Of a DNA stretch of 64,000 nucleotides, positions 1 through 9,158 are shown one piece after another (within the stretch, counting starts at the first letter, position 1; every line of letters starts with the position of its first letter). Source of the DNA: Paenibacillus xylanexedens. GTDB lineage: Bacteria > Bacillota > Bacilli > Paenibacillales > Paenibacillaceae. The stretch covers positions 372,001 through 436,000 of the forward strand of contig NZ_JAGIKV010000002.1 in assembly GCF_017874615.1 (NCBI RefSeq), given 5' to 3'. The notes below the pieces were generated by a model, which had not been told where the DNA came from, did not search any database, and saw nothing but the letters and a program-made list of their open reading frames with translations. A program made the translations under genes and the position numbers.

Positions 1-139
1 CATACTCTTTTTCTTTTCTTTTATAACGTCGCAGGAAAAGTGCTTCGTCCAATTCGTAAGTTCCTCTATGTACCCTCATCCCAAAATGAAGTCCGGTCCG
101 CTGACACAGCTCATACCATTCTTTCGTTCGATATTTCAT
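1..139 (-). CDS. Hypothetical protein, N-terminal part only
   Basis: The minus strand opens with ATG at 139, preceded by GGAGAG six bases upstream, and stays open to the window edge for 46 codons. The peptide starts MKYRTKEWYELCQ and is rich in Arg, Lys and aromatic residues. The start resembles small uncharacterised Paenibacillus/Bacillus proteins of the DUF4085 type, but too little is visible to assign it. The gene continues beyond the left edge. Confidence 0.6.
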   Translation of the reverse strand, partial: MKYRTKEWYELCQRTGLHFGMRVHRGTYELDEALFLRRYKRKEKEY

Positions 140-219
140 ATGCATCTCTCCTGCTAATTTTTAGGAATCTAAATCTATTTTGCTATTGAAGCATAGACCT
201 TTTTAATTTGTGACGAGAA

Positions 220-453
220 TTAAGCTGCACCTGGAATTCGTGTGCGTTTAAAATAAGCTGTTAATGGTTTAGGATGTTTTTTGACAAAATCATATTCAAC
301 AATTGTGATAGCGATAACATATCTCGTAAAGCCTAGCACCTCGACCACTTCAGATCGATCTCCTGCATCAGGCTCCTCACCTTCTGGGAATTCTCCATCT
401 GGGTCATCAATCAATTGCTCACTAAATGTTAAGCGAGCCACAACATAGGACAT
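220..453 (-). CDS. Hypothetical acidic protein, 77 aa
   Basis: This small protein has an acidic centre (about residues 16-36, rich in Asp, Glu and Pro) and a basic end. I recognise no family. It starts 9 bases after the stop of the gene at 463-696 on the same strand, so the two are probably one transcript and translationally coupled. No membrane segment or signal peptide is visible. It could be an accessory or immunity-like protein, but nothing shows this. Confidence 0.55.
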   Translation of the reverse strand: MSYVVARLTFSEQLIDDPDGEFPEGEEPDAGDRSEVVEVLGFTRYVIAITIVEYDFVKKHPKPLTAYFKRTRIPGAA

Positions 454-462
454 GATGTTAGC

Positions 463-696
463 CTAGTGCTCGTTGTACTGCTCCTTTATCCTTATCCACT
501 GAATACACTCTTCTTCTGTTGGAGGAGTACTGTTCAAATCTTCAAGAACAACCTTCCGTGCTTTAATAGAGTCCATTAAAAACCCAGCTTCATAGTTGGC
601 ATGTGCAGTAAACTTGATATGCGGTTTTCGCTTAATAAGCTCATCAATCACTTCTTTATACCAATCGCTTGTTAAACATTCTTCAAGTGTTTTCAT
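463..696 (-). CDS. Hypothetical protein, 77 aa
   Basis: The start is taken at ATG 696 (MKTLEECLTSDW) because GGGGGAC lies just upstream; a longer in-frame start at 732 has no ribosome site. The peptide is mostly helical, with charged Lys/Glu segments, and ends in the sequence EQYNEH. No recognised domain. It forms a two-gene unit with the gene at 220-453, 9 bases downstream. Function unknown. Confidence 0.55.
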   Translation of the reverse strand: MKTLEECLTSDWYKEVIDELIKRKPHIKFTAHANYEAGFLMDSIKARKVVLEDLNSTPPTEEECIQWIRIKEQYNEH

Positions 697-849
697 CGCT
701 AGTCCCCCAGAAATACAAGATTTCTCTTTCATAGTCAGTCTTAATTAAACAAACGCACAAGTCTACATTAGAGTTTGAAAGAACTTCCGTTTTACTACTT
801 TTTTATGGCATGCTGCCCATTCATTTAATCCCTTTAAACCTTCGGTCTC

Positions 850-1202
850 CTAGCTTTTTTCGAAATAAAAACATAAATCCATAGGAACTAGCCATTTTCC
901 ATGGAGCTTAATGCCGATACGTTCGTAATTCATATAGATGCACTGAATTTGAGATGCTTCATATTTCTGGTTTTTCGTAGATATCACATAATCGCTTCCC
1001 ATAGTAATACTCGGATTGGTGGAAAATAAACGTTTGATAAGAATGATAATATATACGAAAATAAAGATAATCATAACCATTGTCAAGTAACTTAATATCC
1101 CTACACGGCTACCGGAAAAATTCCTGAACAAAAAAATTCAAGGATCAGTATAACTACTAAATTCAACCTGCCCCGTGGATATGTAGTCAAATATTTGATA
1201 AT
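850..1202 (-). pseudogene. Small two-segment membrane protein, probably frameshifted
   Basis: The reading frame at 850-1131 encodes a hydrophobic segment (SYLTMVMIIFIFVYIIIL) followed by a soluble tail of about 55 residues. Upstream, another frame encodes a matching start (IIKYLTTYPRGRLNLVVIL, a second hydrophobic segment) after GGGAGG. The two frames meet at a run of seven T (minus strand, about 1127-1134); one extra T would join them into a protein of about 115 residues. Either the gene has decayed or this is a homopolymer read error. The start would be ATT, which is unusual. No function assigned. Confidence 0.45.
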
Positions 1203-1231
1203 TTGTCCCTCCCAAATCACTTGTTGATATC

Positions 1232-2353
1232 TTAAATGCGTTTCGCTAGGTCTTCTGATTGTAAAACTTCTAACTTGGCTGGAGGGATGCTTTCTTGCAA
1301 ATCTCCATTCATCACATCCATTGCCTCCCATTCGACGAATACAACAAAGTTTTCCGTAAGTCGGGAGTAATCGGACCAATTCGTCGTTTCATTGAGGTCA
1401 TACGCGACTTCCTTCCACAATCTCATTCCTTCCTCCCACCAATCTCCGTTGCTACGCCAATACATAATAAGAGTTCTAAGCTTCTCAATTAAATCATGAT
1501 TCGTAAGTTCTTGTTGATCAATTCCAGGATGCTCTCCTGAATTCCAAATGTTGTAATAGTAATCTTCGTTTTCATCTTTCTCTTCAACTTGTTCTTCTCT
1601 TATTTCTTGCAAACCTGGATCAAAAATAGGTGAATATACCGTATCAACTTCATCGTGTAAGTAGATGGACAGAAAACAATATCTTTTGTCCGATTGATTT
1701 TCACAGAGAACATCAATAATCTCTTTCACGGCCAGAATGAGTTCCTTTTTCACCGTTTCCCGGAGTATTAGAACTTCTTCAGGTGGCATCTTCACATAAA
1801 TCACACCTTTGGTTCCATCTAACACTCGCTGGAGAATTCCTTGCTCATCATATTTGAAATAGGTGAGAAGAAGGTGATCAAAAAGAGCATTATTTTCGTA
1901 TTGAGGTTGATATACTTCTACAAGTCTGTTGCTTTCATAGATATAATCCTCATACTCTAATTTATTGAATCGAGTAAAATACTCAACTGACCGACAGATT
2001 AACCCGTCTTGTATCAAATATTCCTTGACTGAGTCCAATTCTCCATCGACATACGTTCTTGTCGTTATATGACTTTCATCATATGTAACATACGTGTAGC
2101 CATCAATTAAATCGTCACAGGCCAAAATCCGTATTCTACCTTCATCATCAAACTCATAATAGGTATCTGTCACTTCATACGAGATATCTCCAGGAATTTC
2201 ACCTTGGCGCGCATACCAGTACGGAGAAATGTCATACCGTTTACTTGTCGTATATTCTCTTCTATGTACCCGTGCTTCTGCTTCTTGTTTGTAAGATTGA
2301 TACTGTTCTTGTGCATCTCGATTAAGCTTCACATAATATTCTTCGTTAATCAT
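1232..2353 (-). CDS. Hypothetical protein, 373 aa
   Basis: The start is chosen at ATG 2353 because GAGGTG sits eight bases upstream; the GTG at 2362 overlaps that site. The protein is cytosolic-looking, very rich in Tyr, Asp and Glu, with repeated motifs such as YYEFDDEGRIRIL and FKYDEQGILQRVLDG that resemble short YD-like strands in its first half (residues 40-190). No signal peptide or membrane segment. The second half is helical and acidic. No family recognised; it may be a stand-alone hypothetical typical of Paenibacillus. Confidence 0.7.
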   Translation of the reverse strand: MINEEYYVKLNRDAQEQYQSYKQEAEARVHRREYTTSKRYDISPYWYARQGEIPGDISYEVTDTYYEFDDEGRIRILACDDLIDGYTYVTYDESHITTRTYVDGELDSVKEYLIQDGLICRSVEYFTRFNKLEYEDYIYESNRLVEVYQPQYENNALFDHLLLTYFKYDEQGILQRVLDGTKGVIYVKMPPEEVLILRETVKKELILAVKEIIDVLCENQSDKRYCFLSIYLHDEVDTVYSPIFDPGLQEIREEQVEEKDENEDYYYNIWNSGEHPGIDQQELTNHDLIEKLRTLIMYWRSNGDWWEEGMRLWKEVAYDLNETTNWSDYSRLTENFVVFVEWEAMDVMNGDLQESIPPAKLEVLQSEDLAKRI

Positions 2354-2431
2354 TTGTCTCACACCTCTTTCATTAATAAGCCTCTAAACTTCTGAATTTC
2401 TCTAGAAACCTTCATATCTCCTGATCTCGAA

Positions 2432-2923
2432 TTACATCTTCCCATCAATCCGCAGCCATTTCGACGGAGCCTTCTTGGCAAAATGCTTTTCAACAAAATC
2501 CAAAATATCATCAATCCCAGGCAATGCCGCATTTTCTTTAGCTTCGTCAAACGTCATCCATTGGTACTCGGTATGTTCATGATTTAACCGGACAACTTGG
2601 CTTTCATCCACATATCCTACGAATACGGGAGCGGTATAGATATACTCCCCCATGGGTGAATAATATTGTTCGAATTGATTGGCAGAATACAACTGTACTT
2701 CCGTAATACCTGTTTCCTCATGAACTTCTCTGAGTGCAGCTTCCCATGCCTTCTCGCCCTTTTCTATCCCGCCGCCAACATAACACCACTCGTTATGCAA
2801 CATACGACCAGCCCGTTTCAACATCAGTACACGGTATTGATCGAGGCTTTTCTTTAACAGAACTACAGCCACGCCTTCACAACGAATGGGAACTGCCTGT
2901 TTCACGTGATCTGCACCATCCAC
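2432..2923 (-). CDS. Nudix hydrolase
   Basis: A 163-residue Nudix-fold protein. The Nudix box is complete at about residues 51-73: GGGIEKGEKAWEAALREV followed by HEETGI, matching GX5EX7REUXEEXGU, so metal binding and pyrophosphate hydrolysis should be intact. The substrate cannot be told from sequence; a dNTP or nucleotide-sugar clean-up role is typical. Start is GTG at 2923. It lies 18 bases after the HxlR regulator at 2942-3328 on the same strand, so the pair is probably one operon. Confidence 0.88.
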   Translation of the reverse strand: MDGADHVKQAVPIRCEGVAVVLLKKSLDQYRVLMLKRAGRMLHNEWCYVGGGIEKGEKAWEAALREVHEETGITEVQLYSANQFEQYYSPMGEYIYTAPVFVGYVDESQVVRLNHEHTEYQWMTFDEAKENAALPGIDDILDFVEKHFAKKAPSKWLRIDGKM

Positions 2924-2941
2924 CTTCTCGTGCCCCTCTCT

Positions 2942-3328
2942 TCAACTTTCCTGAGAATCGAAATCATCCAATACTTTAAACTTATCCCCGTGGATTTTGT
3001 CCAGATGCTCTTCTCCCCAATAGCATAGATGATCCAGGGCAGGCTTGAGTCCCCAGCCGTAGTCCGTTAACTCATATTCCACTTTGGGAGGTACCTCTGA
3101 ATATACCTTGCGCTGCACAATTTCATCCTTTTCCAGACCTCTGAGCTGTGTTGTCAGCATCTTCTGTGTAATGTCCGGTATTAACCGCCGAAGCTCCGAC
3201 GTGCGTTTCCGTCCGGTCATCAAATGATAAATAATCAAAGGCTTCCACTTCCCACCCATTACTTCCAAGGCCGCTTCCACGCCTACTTTATATTTTTTTG
3301 GAGCACTCGTTTCTCCATGTTCTGTCAT
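2942..3328 (-). CDS. HxlR-family winged-helix transcriptional regulator
   Basis: A 128-residue protein with the HxlR core: GGKWKPLIIYHLMTGRKRTSELRRL, then ITQKMLTTQLRGLEKDEIVQR and the beta-wing VEYELTDYGWGL (sequence given in parts). A strong GGAGGGG lies seven bases before ATG 3328. HxlR proteins sense reactive electrophiles or quinones and often control a divergent oxidoreductase; here the divergent gene at 3575 is a flavodoxin-fold quinone/NAD(P)H oxidoreductase, which fits. There is no conserved N-terminal Cys in the visible chain, so the signal may be a ligand rather than thiol oxidation. Confidence 0.9.
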   Translation of the reverse strand: MTEHGETSAPKKYKVGVEAALEVMGGKWKPLIIYHLMTGRKRTSELRRLIPDITQKMLTTQLRGLEKDEIVQRKVYSEVPPKVEYELTDYGWGLKPALDHLCYWGEEHLDKIHGDKFKVLDDFDSQES

Positions 3329-3430
3329 TTTTGAACCCCTCCATAAATAGGCTATATCCCAAGTGAAAATATAAACTTTTGCTACTCTTCTTTCTATTAT
3401 TCAAACCCATTTCGAGCCATCCATTTAGGG

Positions 3431-3484
3431 TACTTTAATGTTCCTATGGTACTTCAGTCTTCCTATAGAACATCAAAGTGCGTA
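3431..3484. promoter_or_regulatory. Candidate HxlR operator (long dyad)
   Basis: An imperfect inverted repeat lies between the divergent regulator and oxidoreductase genes. The left arm TACTTTAATGTTCCTAT (3431-3447) pairs with the right arm ATAGAACATCAAAGTGCGTA (3465-3484), about 14 positions matching with small gaps. A GGTACTT also recurs between the arms. GTAC-containing dyads are typical of HxlR-type operators. This is inference from symmetry and position. Confidence 0.45.
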
Positions 3485-3574
3485 CTTCCAGACGTTTTCA
3501 TACCTGTTTATAATAGCATCAGCCACCGATTTATGGCTACAAGACTGCAATCCAGAAAGGTAGTGAAAGATAAG

Positions 3575-4162
3575 ATGAACGTACTCGTTGTAGTATCCCA
3601 CCCAAGAAAAGACTCCTTGACCTTTCAGGTAGCTCAACGTTTTGCACAGGGTCTTACCGATGCCGGTCACGGTTATGAGATATTGGATTTGCATGGGATT
3701 GGCTTCGACCCAATTCTCCGAGAGATGGATGAACCAGACTATACCCAAGAAAATCAGGTGTTCTCGCCTGAGGTTGAAACCGAGATGAAGCGATTGAAGA
3801 AACACGATGCTGTGGCTTTTGTGTTTCCTCTCTGGTGGTGGCATCTGCCAGCCATGTTGAAAGGTTATGTGGATCGTGTCATGAACAACGGATTTGCCTA
3901 CGGCGCGAACAAGCTCCCTCATCAGCAGATATTGTGGATCGCTCTTTCGGGTGTGACGGAAGAACAGATGCATAAGCGAAACTATGGTCAATCGATCGCC
4001 AACCTTCTCAATGTGGGGATTGCCGATTATTGCGGCGTGTCCCAATCAAGGGTTGAGTTTATATATGAAACGTTGGAATCCAAGCCTGAGCATTATGAGG
4101 CACTGCTGAACCATGCACATCACTTGGGACTGAACTATGCCAACGATATTCCGACTCCATGA
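3575..4162 (+). CDS. Flavodoxin-fold NAD(P)H oxidoreductase (MdaB/YwrO type)
   Basis: The start is set at ATG 3575 (MNVLVVVSHPRKDSLT); the longer frame from 3446 runs through the regulatory dyad and looks untranslated. The FMN-phosphate loop SHPRKDSLT at the N-terminus, the FPLWWWHLPAMLKGYVDRV segment and the following GFAYG motif are those of the quinone reductase/Kef-associated NAD(P)H oxidoreductase family. The 195-residue length is normal. It should reduce quinones or electrophiles with two electrons. Divergent from the HxlR regulator, which probably represses it. Confidence 0.88.
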   Translation: MNVLVVVSHPRKDSLTFQVAQRFAQGLTDAGHGYEILDLHGIGFDPILREMDEPDYTQENQVFSPEVETEMKRLKKHDAVAFVFPLWWWHLPAMLKGYVDRVMNNGFAYGANKLPHQQILWIALSGVTEEQMHKRNYGQSIANLLNVGIADYCGVSQSRVEFIYETLESKPEHYEALLNHAHHLGLNYANDIPTP

Positions 4163-4248
4163 TCGTATGAGAAAAAAGGTATGACCCGAATATGAATTCT
4201 GAAGTTTTGTGGTACGTTCAATGGCGAATCACTATGCTTGAACACGGC

Positions 4249-4275
4249 AAAAAGGTCGCTCCGAAGAGCGACCCT
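4249..4275 (-). terminator. Rho-independent terminator of the EF-G-binding gene
   Basis: On the minus strand GGTCGCTC-TTCG-GAGCGACC is followed by TTTTT. The eight-pair stem with a TTCG loop lies about 20 bases after the stop of the gene at 4292-4933. Confidence 0.85.
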
Positions 4276-4291
4276 GCCTGTGTGCCTTGCA

Positions 4292-4933
4292 TTATTTTAC
4301 TGTCGAGAGAAGAAACTTCTCCAGCATAGTGATATCGGTAATACTATGGTTGCAAGCTGTGTTATCCATGCATACGTACTGGGCAATGGAAGAAAAGTTG
4401 TCTGGCGAATGAGCCTTGGTCTTCACGTTGAAGAATCCAAGTTCCTGATGACGATGACAGAACATGCAGTACCCTTTTTTGTTCGTGGGAGTAATCCGTC
4501 CCTCAATACCGAGGAATCTGCCTTCGTGCGGGTACACGATGAACAAACGGCTAGTCGCAATGTCAGTCCATCTCAGATAGGTTGTATGTGCGTAATCGAT
4601 GGATTCGAGATCGGGCACTTTGAGCTTCTTGGCTTTCGGAAACAGCTTTTGGATCTGCTTTGCCGATATTTGCGGATATGGAATCAGATATGATTCCAGC
4701 TGGTTCAGATAGGTCTGCAACTCATGTATCTTCTCATGCGTGGATAACTGCTCCAGCAGTTGCTTCTGCTCCGAAGTGAGTTCATCGAAGATGCTCACCG
4801 CATTTGTGCCGACCGTATAACGGACGGTTTCCAATACTTTTGGATCCACAACCGAGCGTAGCGTTTTGAGCAGGAAATCAGCTTGTTTTTGAATATAATT
4901 AAATTGATGATTCTGAATAAATGGTGTTTGCAT
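4292..4933 (-). CDS. FusB/FusC-type EF-G-binding protein
   Basis: The start is at ATG 4933 (MQTPFIQNHQFNYIQKQ) with AAGGGG nine bases upstream. The protein is about 213 residues: an N-terminal helical domain, then a C-terminal treble-clef zinc finger with CMFCHRHQ and VCMDNTACNHS (about residues 155-200) holding the four Cys ligands. FusB-family proteins bind elongation factor G and release it from stalled ribosomes, giving fusidic acid tolerance; chromosomal homologues in Bacillota may act in ribosome rescue generally. Stand-alone gene with its own terminator. Confidence 0.85.
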   Translation of the reverse strand: MQTPFIQNHQFNYIQKQADFLLKTLRSVVDPKVLETVRYTVGTNAVSIFDELTSEQKQLLEQLSTHEKIHELQTYLNQLESYLIPYPQISAKQIQKLFPKAKKLKVPDLESIDYAHTTYLRWTDIATSRLFIVYPHEGRFLGIEGRITPTNKKGYCMFCHRHQELGFFNVKTKAHSPDNFSSIAQYVCMDNTACNHSITDITMLEKFLLSTVK

Positions 4934-5228
4934 GGCGTTCAGCCCCTTATTTTTATTGGAAGAACAAATAAGGTGCAAAGCCTGCGGGATGAAACGTTAT
5001 GTTGATATTGATTTCAGGGCAACAATCTCAATTTGTCGCGCCCTACACAAAGTCCGCCCCTATTCAGGCTTTGCGTAAGGCTTTCTAGCGAACGAGCAAT
5101 CCGGCATCATCCATATTGCCACGTCATAACCCCCAATACGATAGATATATCGAAATTATAGCAGGGCAGCATAGTGTAGGCAACGAGCTTCGTTTCAATT
5201 TCCTCTTTTCAAGAAATATAATTACATC
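4934..5228. other. Intergenic region, no gene seen
   Basis: This stretch separates the EF-G-binding gene from the end of the FGGY kinase. No open frame with a ribosome site, clear terminator or repeat was found. Confidence 0.5.
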
Positions 5229-6848
5229 TTAGGCTTTCTTCCCATTTTCCACGAAATGATCTACTGCTGACTGCTCAATGGCCAGCCCTTCCGTGTAACG
5301 CTCCATGAACAAGGCAAATCCATTCACGTCCGCGCTATTTGGAGAAACCTCTTGTCCTTCTGCATCAATAAACACCTTAGTAGTAAGGTACTCCGCCAAA
5401 CCCTCGTGCTGCTGCTTATTAACCATGTAGGAAGCCAAAATAGCCATTCCCCATGCGCCACCTTCACCAGCGGTAGACATGACCGACACGGGAATATTCA
5501 GTGCGGATGCGCACATTTTTTGAGCGACTAGTGGGGTTTTGAACAATCCGCCATGCGCCCAAATGTGCTCAATCGTTACGTGCTCCTTCTGTGTGAGAAT
5601 ATCCAGCCCGAGTCTTAGTGCAGCAAACGCAGCAAATAGATGGACTCTCATAAAGTTTGCCAGATTGAAGCGGCTCTCTGGAGAACGTACGAACAACGGA
5701 CGACCTTTTGCAATTCCTGTAATGTTCTCGCCTGAATAGTAGCCATAGCTCAGTAAGCCACCGCCATCAGCGTCAGCTTTCAGTGCTTCATTGAACAACA
5801 CATTGAATAACTGGTTCATATCGGGCTTCTGTCCCATCGCCTCATAAAACTCACGGAACAAGTCGACCCAGGCATTAATATCGCTGGAGCAGTTATTCGC
5901 AAGAACCATAGCCACAGGATTGCCATCAGGTGTGGTCACGATGTCAATCTCAGGGTATACCGTAGATAGGTTTTTATCTAATACAATCATGGCAAAAATC
6001 GATGTACCTACGGAAATGTTACCCGTACGTTTTTGGACACTATTCGTAGCAACCATGCCTGTTCCAGCATCGCCTTCCGGAGGGCAAAGTGGAATATTGG
6101 ATTCCAAGTTACCTGATGGATCTAACAGTCGGGCACCAGCTTCACTAAGATATCCGGCATGTTCACCTGCAGTGTACACTTTAGGTAAAATATCTTTAAG
6201 ATTCCACGTGTAGCCTTTGTCGGCAATTATATCGTCAAACTTCTTCAACATATCTTCATGGTATTCCAGTGTGGATTCATCAATTGGGAACATACCTGAG
6301 GCATCCCCTATACCAATAGCTTTACTGCCAGTTAACAGCCGATGTATGTAACCCGATAACGTCGTAATATAATTGATGTTCGTAACATGCTCTTCTCCGT
6401 TCAAAATCGCTTGATACAAATGTGCGATGCTCCAGCGCTCTGGAATTTTAAACTGGAATTTCTCGGTTAGCTCTGATGCAGCCTTCCCCGTTGTGGCATT
6501 ACGCCATGTACGAAACGGAACCAATAACTCCCCATTTTGATCAAGTGCAATATAACCCTGCATCATAGCAGAACATCCGATTGAGCCAATTTTTTGTATC
6601 GTTACACCATATTTTTTTTCAATCTCTTGCTTTAAATAATGATAAGTTTGTTGCAACCCATGAATCATTTCATCGATATGGTAAGTCCAGTAACCGCCAA
6701 TCAATTGATTTTCCCACTCATAACTGCTTGAACAGATGGTATTAAAATGGTGATCCATGAGTACAGCTTTGATTCGTGTGGATCCAAATTCAATGCCTAG
6801 CGAAGTTTCTCCCCTGACTATTGCTTGTATCAAGTTTTGATCCATCAT
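5229..6848 (-). CDS. FGGY-family carbohydrate kinase
   Basis: A protein of 539 residues. The N-terminal phosphate-binding loop is LGIEFGSTRIKAVLMD, followed by the catalytic-region GCSAMMQGYIALDQNG and a second ATP-binding lobe (PLCPPEGDAGTGMV, GNISVGTSIFAMIVLD). The family phosphorylates xylulose, ribulose, glycerol or related sugars; the substrate here is not evident. The start is ATG 6848, where GAGAGG is nine bases away; the ATG at 6857 abuts the ribosome site. It sits beside a sugar ABC importer and YesMN-type sensor, so the kinase probably acts on the imported sugar or its breakdown product. Confidence 0.88.
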   Translation of the reverse strand: MMDQNLIQAIVRGETSLGIEFGSTRIKAVLMDHHFNTICSSSYEWENQLIGGYWTYHIDEMIHGLQQTYHYLKQEIEKKYGVTIQKIGSIGCSAMMQGYIALDQNGELLVPFRTWRNATTGKAASELTEKFQFKIPERWSIAHLYQAILNGEEHVTNINYITTLSGYIHRLLTGSKAIGIGDASGMFPIDESTLEYHEDMLKKFDDIIADKGYTWNLKDILPKVYTAGEHAGYLSEAGARLLDPSGNLESNIPLCPPEGDAGTGMVATNSVQKRTGNISVGTSIFAMIVLDKNLSTVYPEIDIVTTPDGNPVAMVLANNCSSDINAWVDLFREFYEAMGQKPDMNQLFNVLFNEALKADADGGGLLSYGYYSGENITGIAKGRPLFVRSPESRFNLANFMRVHLFAAFAALRLGLDILTQKEHVTIEHIWAHGGLFKTPLVAQKMCASALNIPVSVMSTAGEGGAWGMAILASYMVNKQQHEGLAEYLTTKVFIDAEGQEVSPNSADVNGFALFMERYTEGLAIEQSAVDHFVENGKKA

Positions 6849-7136
6849 CGTATTCATCCTCTCTGAATTTGGAATTCACCCGAGCTATTTATACTCTATT
6901 GAAACCCTCGCATCTTGAGTGGTATTTGCCGGGATGTCACACTCGACCATTAATGAAGTCAACTTATTAAAGATAACTCTTTATCCAACTTCAACTGTAC
7001 CATTTTATTCAAATAAAGGTAATACACTACATATATGCAACGTTCTTTTTCCATACACCAAAAAGAAGCCACCTCCCTGGCCTTCCCCAGTTCAGTGACT
7101 CCTTTTTCACACCCCTATTCTAACCCCTACATTCAA

Positions 7137-8009
7137 CTACTCCTTAACAGCACCAACCACGATCCCGGTTACAAAATACCGTTGCAGGAACGGGTACACA
7201 AGCAGGATCGGCAGTGCGCTGATAAAGATCTGCGAAGCCCGAATCGTCCGTTGGGACAGGTTCGCTACTGCTTCCGGATCAAGCTTCGACATATCAGCCT
7301 GCACGATGATCGTCTGCATGAATGTCGCGAGTGGCAGTTTTTCCGCATCACGGATGTAGATGATCCCGTCAAAGTATGCGTTCCAATGCCCAACCATCAT
7401 GAAGAGCGAAACCGTTGCAATAACGGGTACCGAGACAGGCAGATAGATTTTGATAAACGTCTTAAAGTGCCCTGCGCCATCGATAAATGCCGCTTCTTCC
7501 AGATCCTTCGGAACGGTACGGAAGAAATTCAGCAACAGAATGATGTTAAATACCGCAACCAATCCTGGCAGGATCAAGGCCAGCAATGTGTTCATCAGTC
7601 CCAGCTTCAGAATCAGGATATACCCCGGAATGAGGCCACCGCTGAACAGCATCGTGATGACAAAATACCACAGATAGATGTTACGTGCGCGGAACACTCG
7701 CGTCTCTTTGGAGAGTGCATAGGCTGCAATCGTATTAACGATTAACGCAAGTCCAGTACCAAGTACCGTCCGCTCCACAGATACCCATAAGGAAGAGAGG
7801 AAATTGGTATTGGCAAATGTCTTCGCATACGCCTCCAGTGTGAATCCAATTGGCCAGAACGTGACGAGACCAGCATTTGCAGGTGCGGATGCGCTAAGTG
7901 ATACCATGAGTAAGTGATACAAAGGCAGCAAGCAGAGCAGTGAAAGGATGGTCAGTAACACATTGTTGAATATGCTGAATATGCGGTAAGGCATCGTTTT
8001 ATGATACAT
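7137..8009 (-). CDS. Sugar ABC transporter permease, LplC/YtcP type
   Basis: A 290-residue inner-membrane permease with about six hydrophobic segments. The EAA loop (LEEAAFIDGAGHFKTFIKIY) that docks the ATPase is at about residues 175-195. It starts at ATG 8009 with AAAGGATG upstream, 16 bases after the partner permease. LplBC-type permeases import oligosaccharides or glucuronides and use a shared ATPase (MsmX type) encoded elsewhere, which explains why no ATPase gene is present. The C-terminus GIVVGAVKE is typical of the family. Confidence 0.92.
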   Translation of the reverse strand: MYHKTMPYRIFSIFNNVLLTILSLLCLLPLYHLLMVSLSASAPANAGLVTFWPIGFTLEAYAKTFANTNFLSSLWVSVERTVLGTGLALIVNTIAAYALSKETRVFRARNIYLWYFVITMLFSGGLIPGYILILKLGLMNTLLALILPGLVAVFNIILLLNFFRTVPKDLEEAAFIDGAGHFKTFIKIYLPVSVPVIATVSLFMMVGHWNAYFDGIIYIRDAEKLPLATFMQTIIVQADMSKLDPEAVANLSQRTIRASQIFISALPILLVYPFLQRYFVTGIVVGAVKE

Positions 8010-8025
8010 TCGTTCGTCATCCTTT

Positions 8026-8988
8026 CTAGAAAATTCGATATCCGGCGAATCGGTAAGCCAGTCGGTACGAGATCACAATCAGGATCAGGCTGATGACCGA
8101 TTTGAACAGATTCACAGCGGTAGCGAAACTGAACTGCCCACTTAACAGACCTTCTCTATACACAAACGTATCGATAATATCTCCTTGTTGATAAATCAAC
8201 GGACTATATAAGTTAAAGATCTGGTCAAAGTTCGCGTTAAGCACATTACCCAGTGCCAAGGTTGCGATTACGATCCCAATGGGAATCAGTGCCGGGATGG
8301 TAATATACATCGTTTGCTTCCAGCGTCCTGCCCCATCTACTTCAGCTGCTTCATAAAGTGCAGGGTTAATGCCAGACAGTGCCGCTAGGAAGATGATTGT
8401 GTTGAATCCAAACTCTTTCCAGACATCACTCGCAATAATTGTGAATCGGAACCAGCTGCCATCCCCCAGGAAGAAGATCGGTTTGATGCCGAATACCGAA
8501 ACCAAGAACTGATTGACAATACCCGTCTGGGCCAGAATGTCGATCAGAATGCCTGATAGCGTAACCCAGGACAGAAAGTGAGGAAGATACACGAGCGTTT
8601 GAATCGTTCTTTTCAGCGCCATCTTCCGTACCTCATTAAGTAATAAGGCGAATACAAACGGAATAATCAGGTTCATGACAATCTTGGAACAGGCAAAGAA
8701 CAACGTGTTCCACGTAATTTGCAGGAAATAATCATTTTCCCACATGTACCTGAAGTGTTTCAGTCCTACCCATTCGGAATTGAAAAATCCCAGCGCAGGT
8801 TTATAATCTTGAAATGCCATCAAAATCCCGGACATCGGAATGTATGAAAATATAAAGACCATAATGGCCGCCGGCAACACCATAAAGTGCAGAATCCATG
8901 GCTGTTTGTAGCGTTTTTTTCTCTTTTTATCCAGCTTGTTCCCAACGTTTTCCTGCGGGATCCGCTTACCCTCCAATTTAGCCTCCAT
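8026..8988 (-). CDS. Sugar ABC transporter permease, LplB/YteP type
   Basis: A 320-residue permease with a basic N-terminal tail (GNKLDKKRKKRYKQPWIL), six predicted membrane segments, and the EAA loop YEAAEVDGAGRWKQTMYI at about residues 215-235. It is the first gene of a two-permease operon, with a GGAG ribosome site before ATG 8988. The divergent genes (sensor kinase at 9159, regulator, binding protein) very likely belong to the same uptake system, the intergenic region 8989-9158 holding both promoters. Confidence 0.92.
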   Translation of the reverse strand: MEAKLEGKRIPQENVGNKLDKKRKKRYKQPWILHFMVLPAAIMVFIFSYIPMSGILMAFQDYKPALGFFNSEWVGLKHFRYMWENDYFLQITWNTLFFACSKIVMNLIIPFVFALLLNEVRKMALKRTIQTLVYLPHFLSWVTLSGILIDILAQTGIVNQFLVSVFGIKPIFFLGDGSWFRFTIIASDVWKEFGFNTIIFLAALSGINPALYEAAEVDGAGRWKQTMYITIPALIPIGIVIATLALGNVLNANFDQIFNLYSPLIYQQGDIIDTFVYREGLLSGQFSFATAVNLFKSVISLILIVISYRLAYRFAGYRIF

Positions 8989-9158
8989 AGCGCTTCTCCT
9001 GTTCCCAAAAAAAGTTTTTGTGTGTGATCGGGTTCTCTGATATAAATAGTATCAAGCCATACTGAGGTCTGCTATATAACATTGTTAGGCTTGATAGTGT
9101 TTTGTTAGGGCCATCCTAGGAAGAAGTTGTTTACACACGAATTAGAAGGAGACTTTTT

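Noticed and set aside
7035..7745. Plus-strand 236-codon frame over the permease gene
   Set aside because: It is antisense to a well-supported permease, has no ribosome site and an implausible composition rich in His, Gln and Arg.
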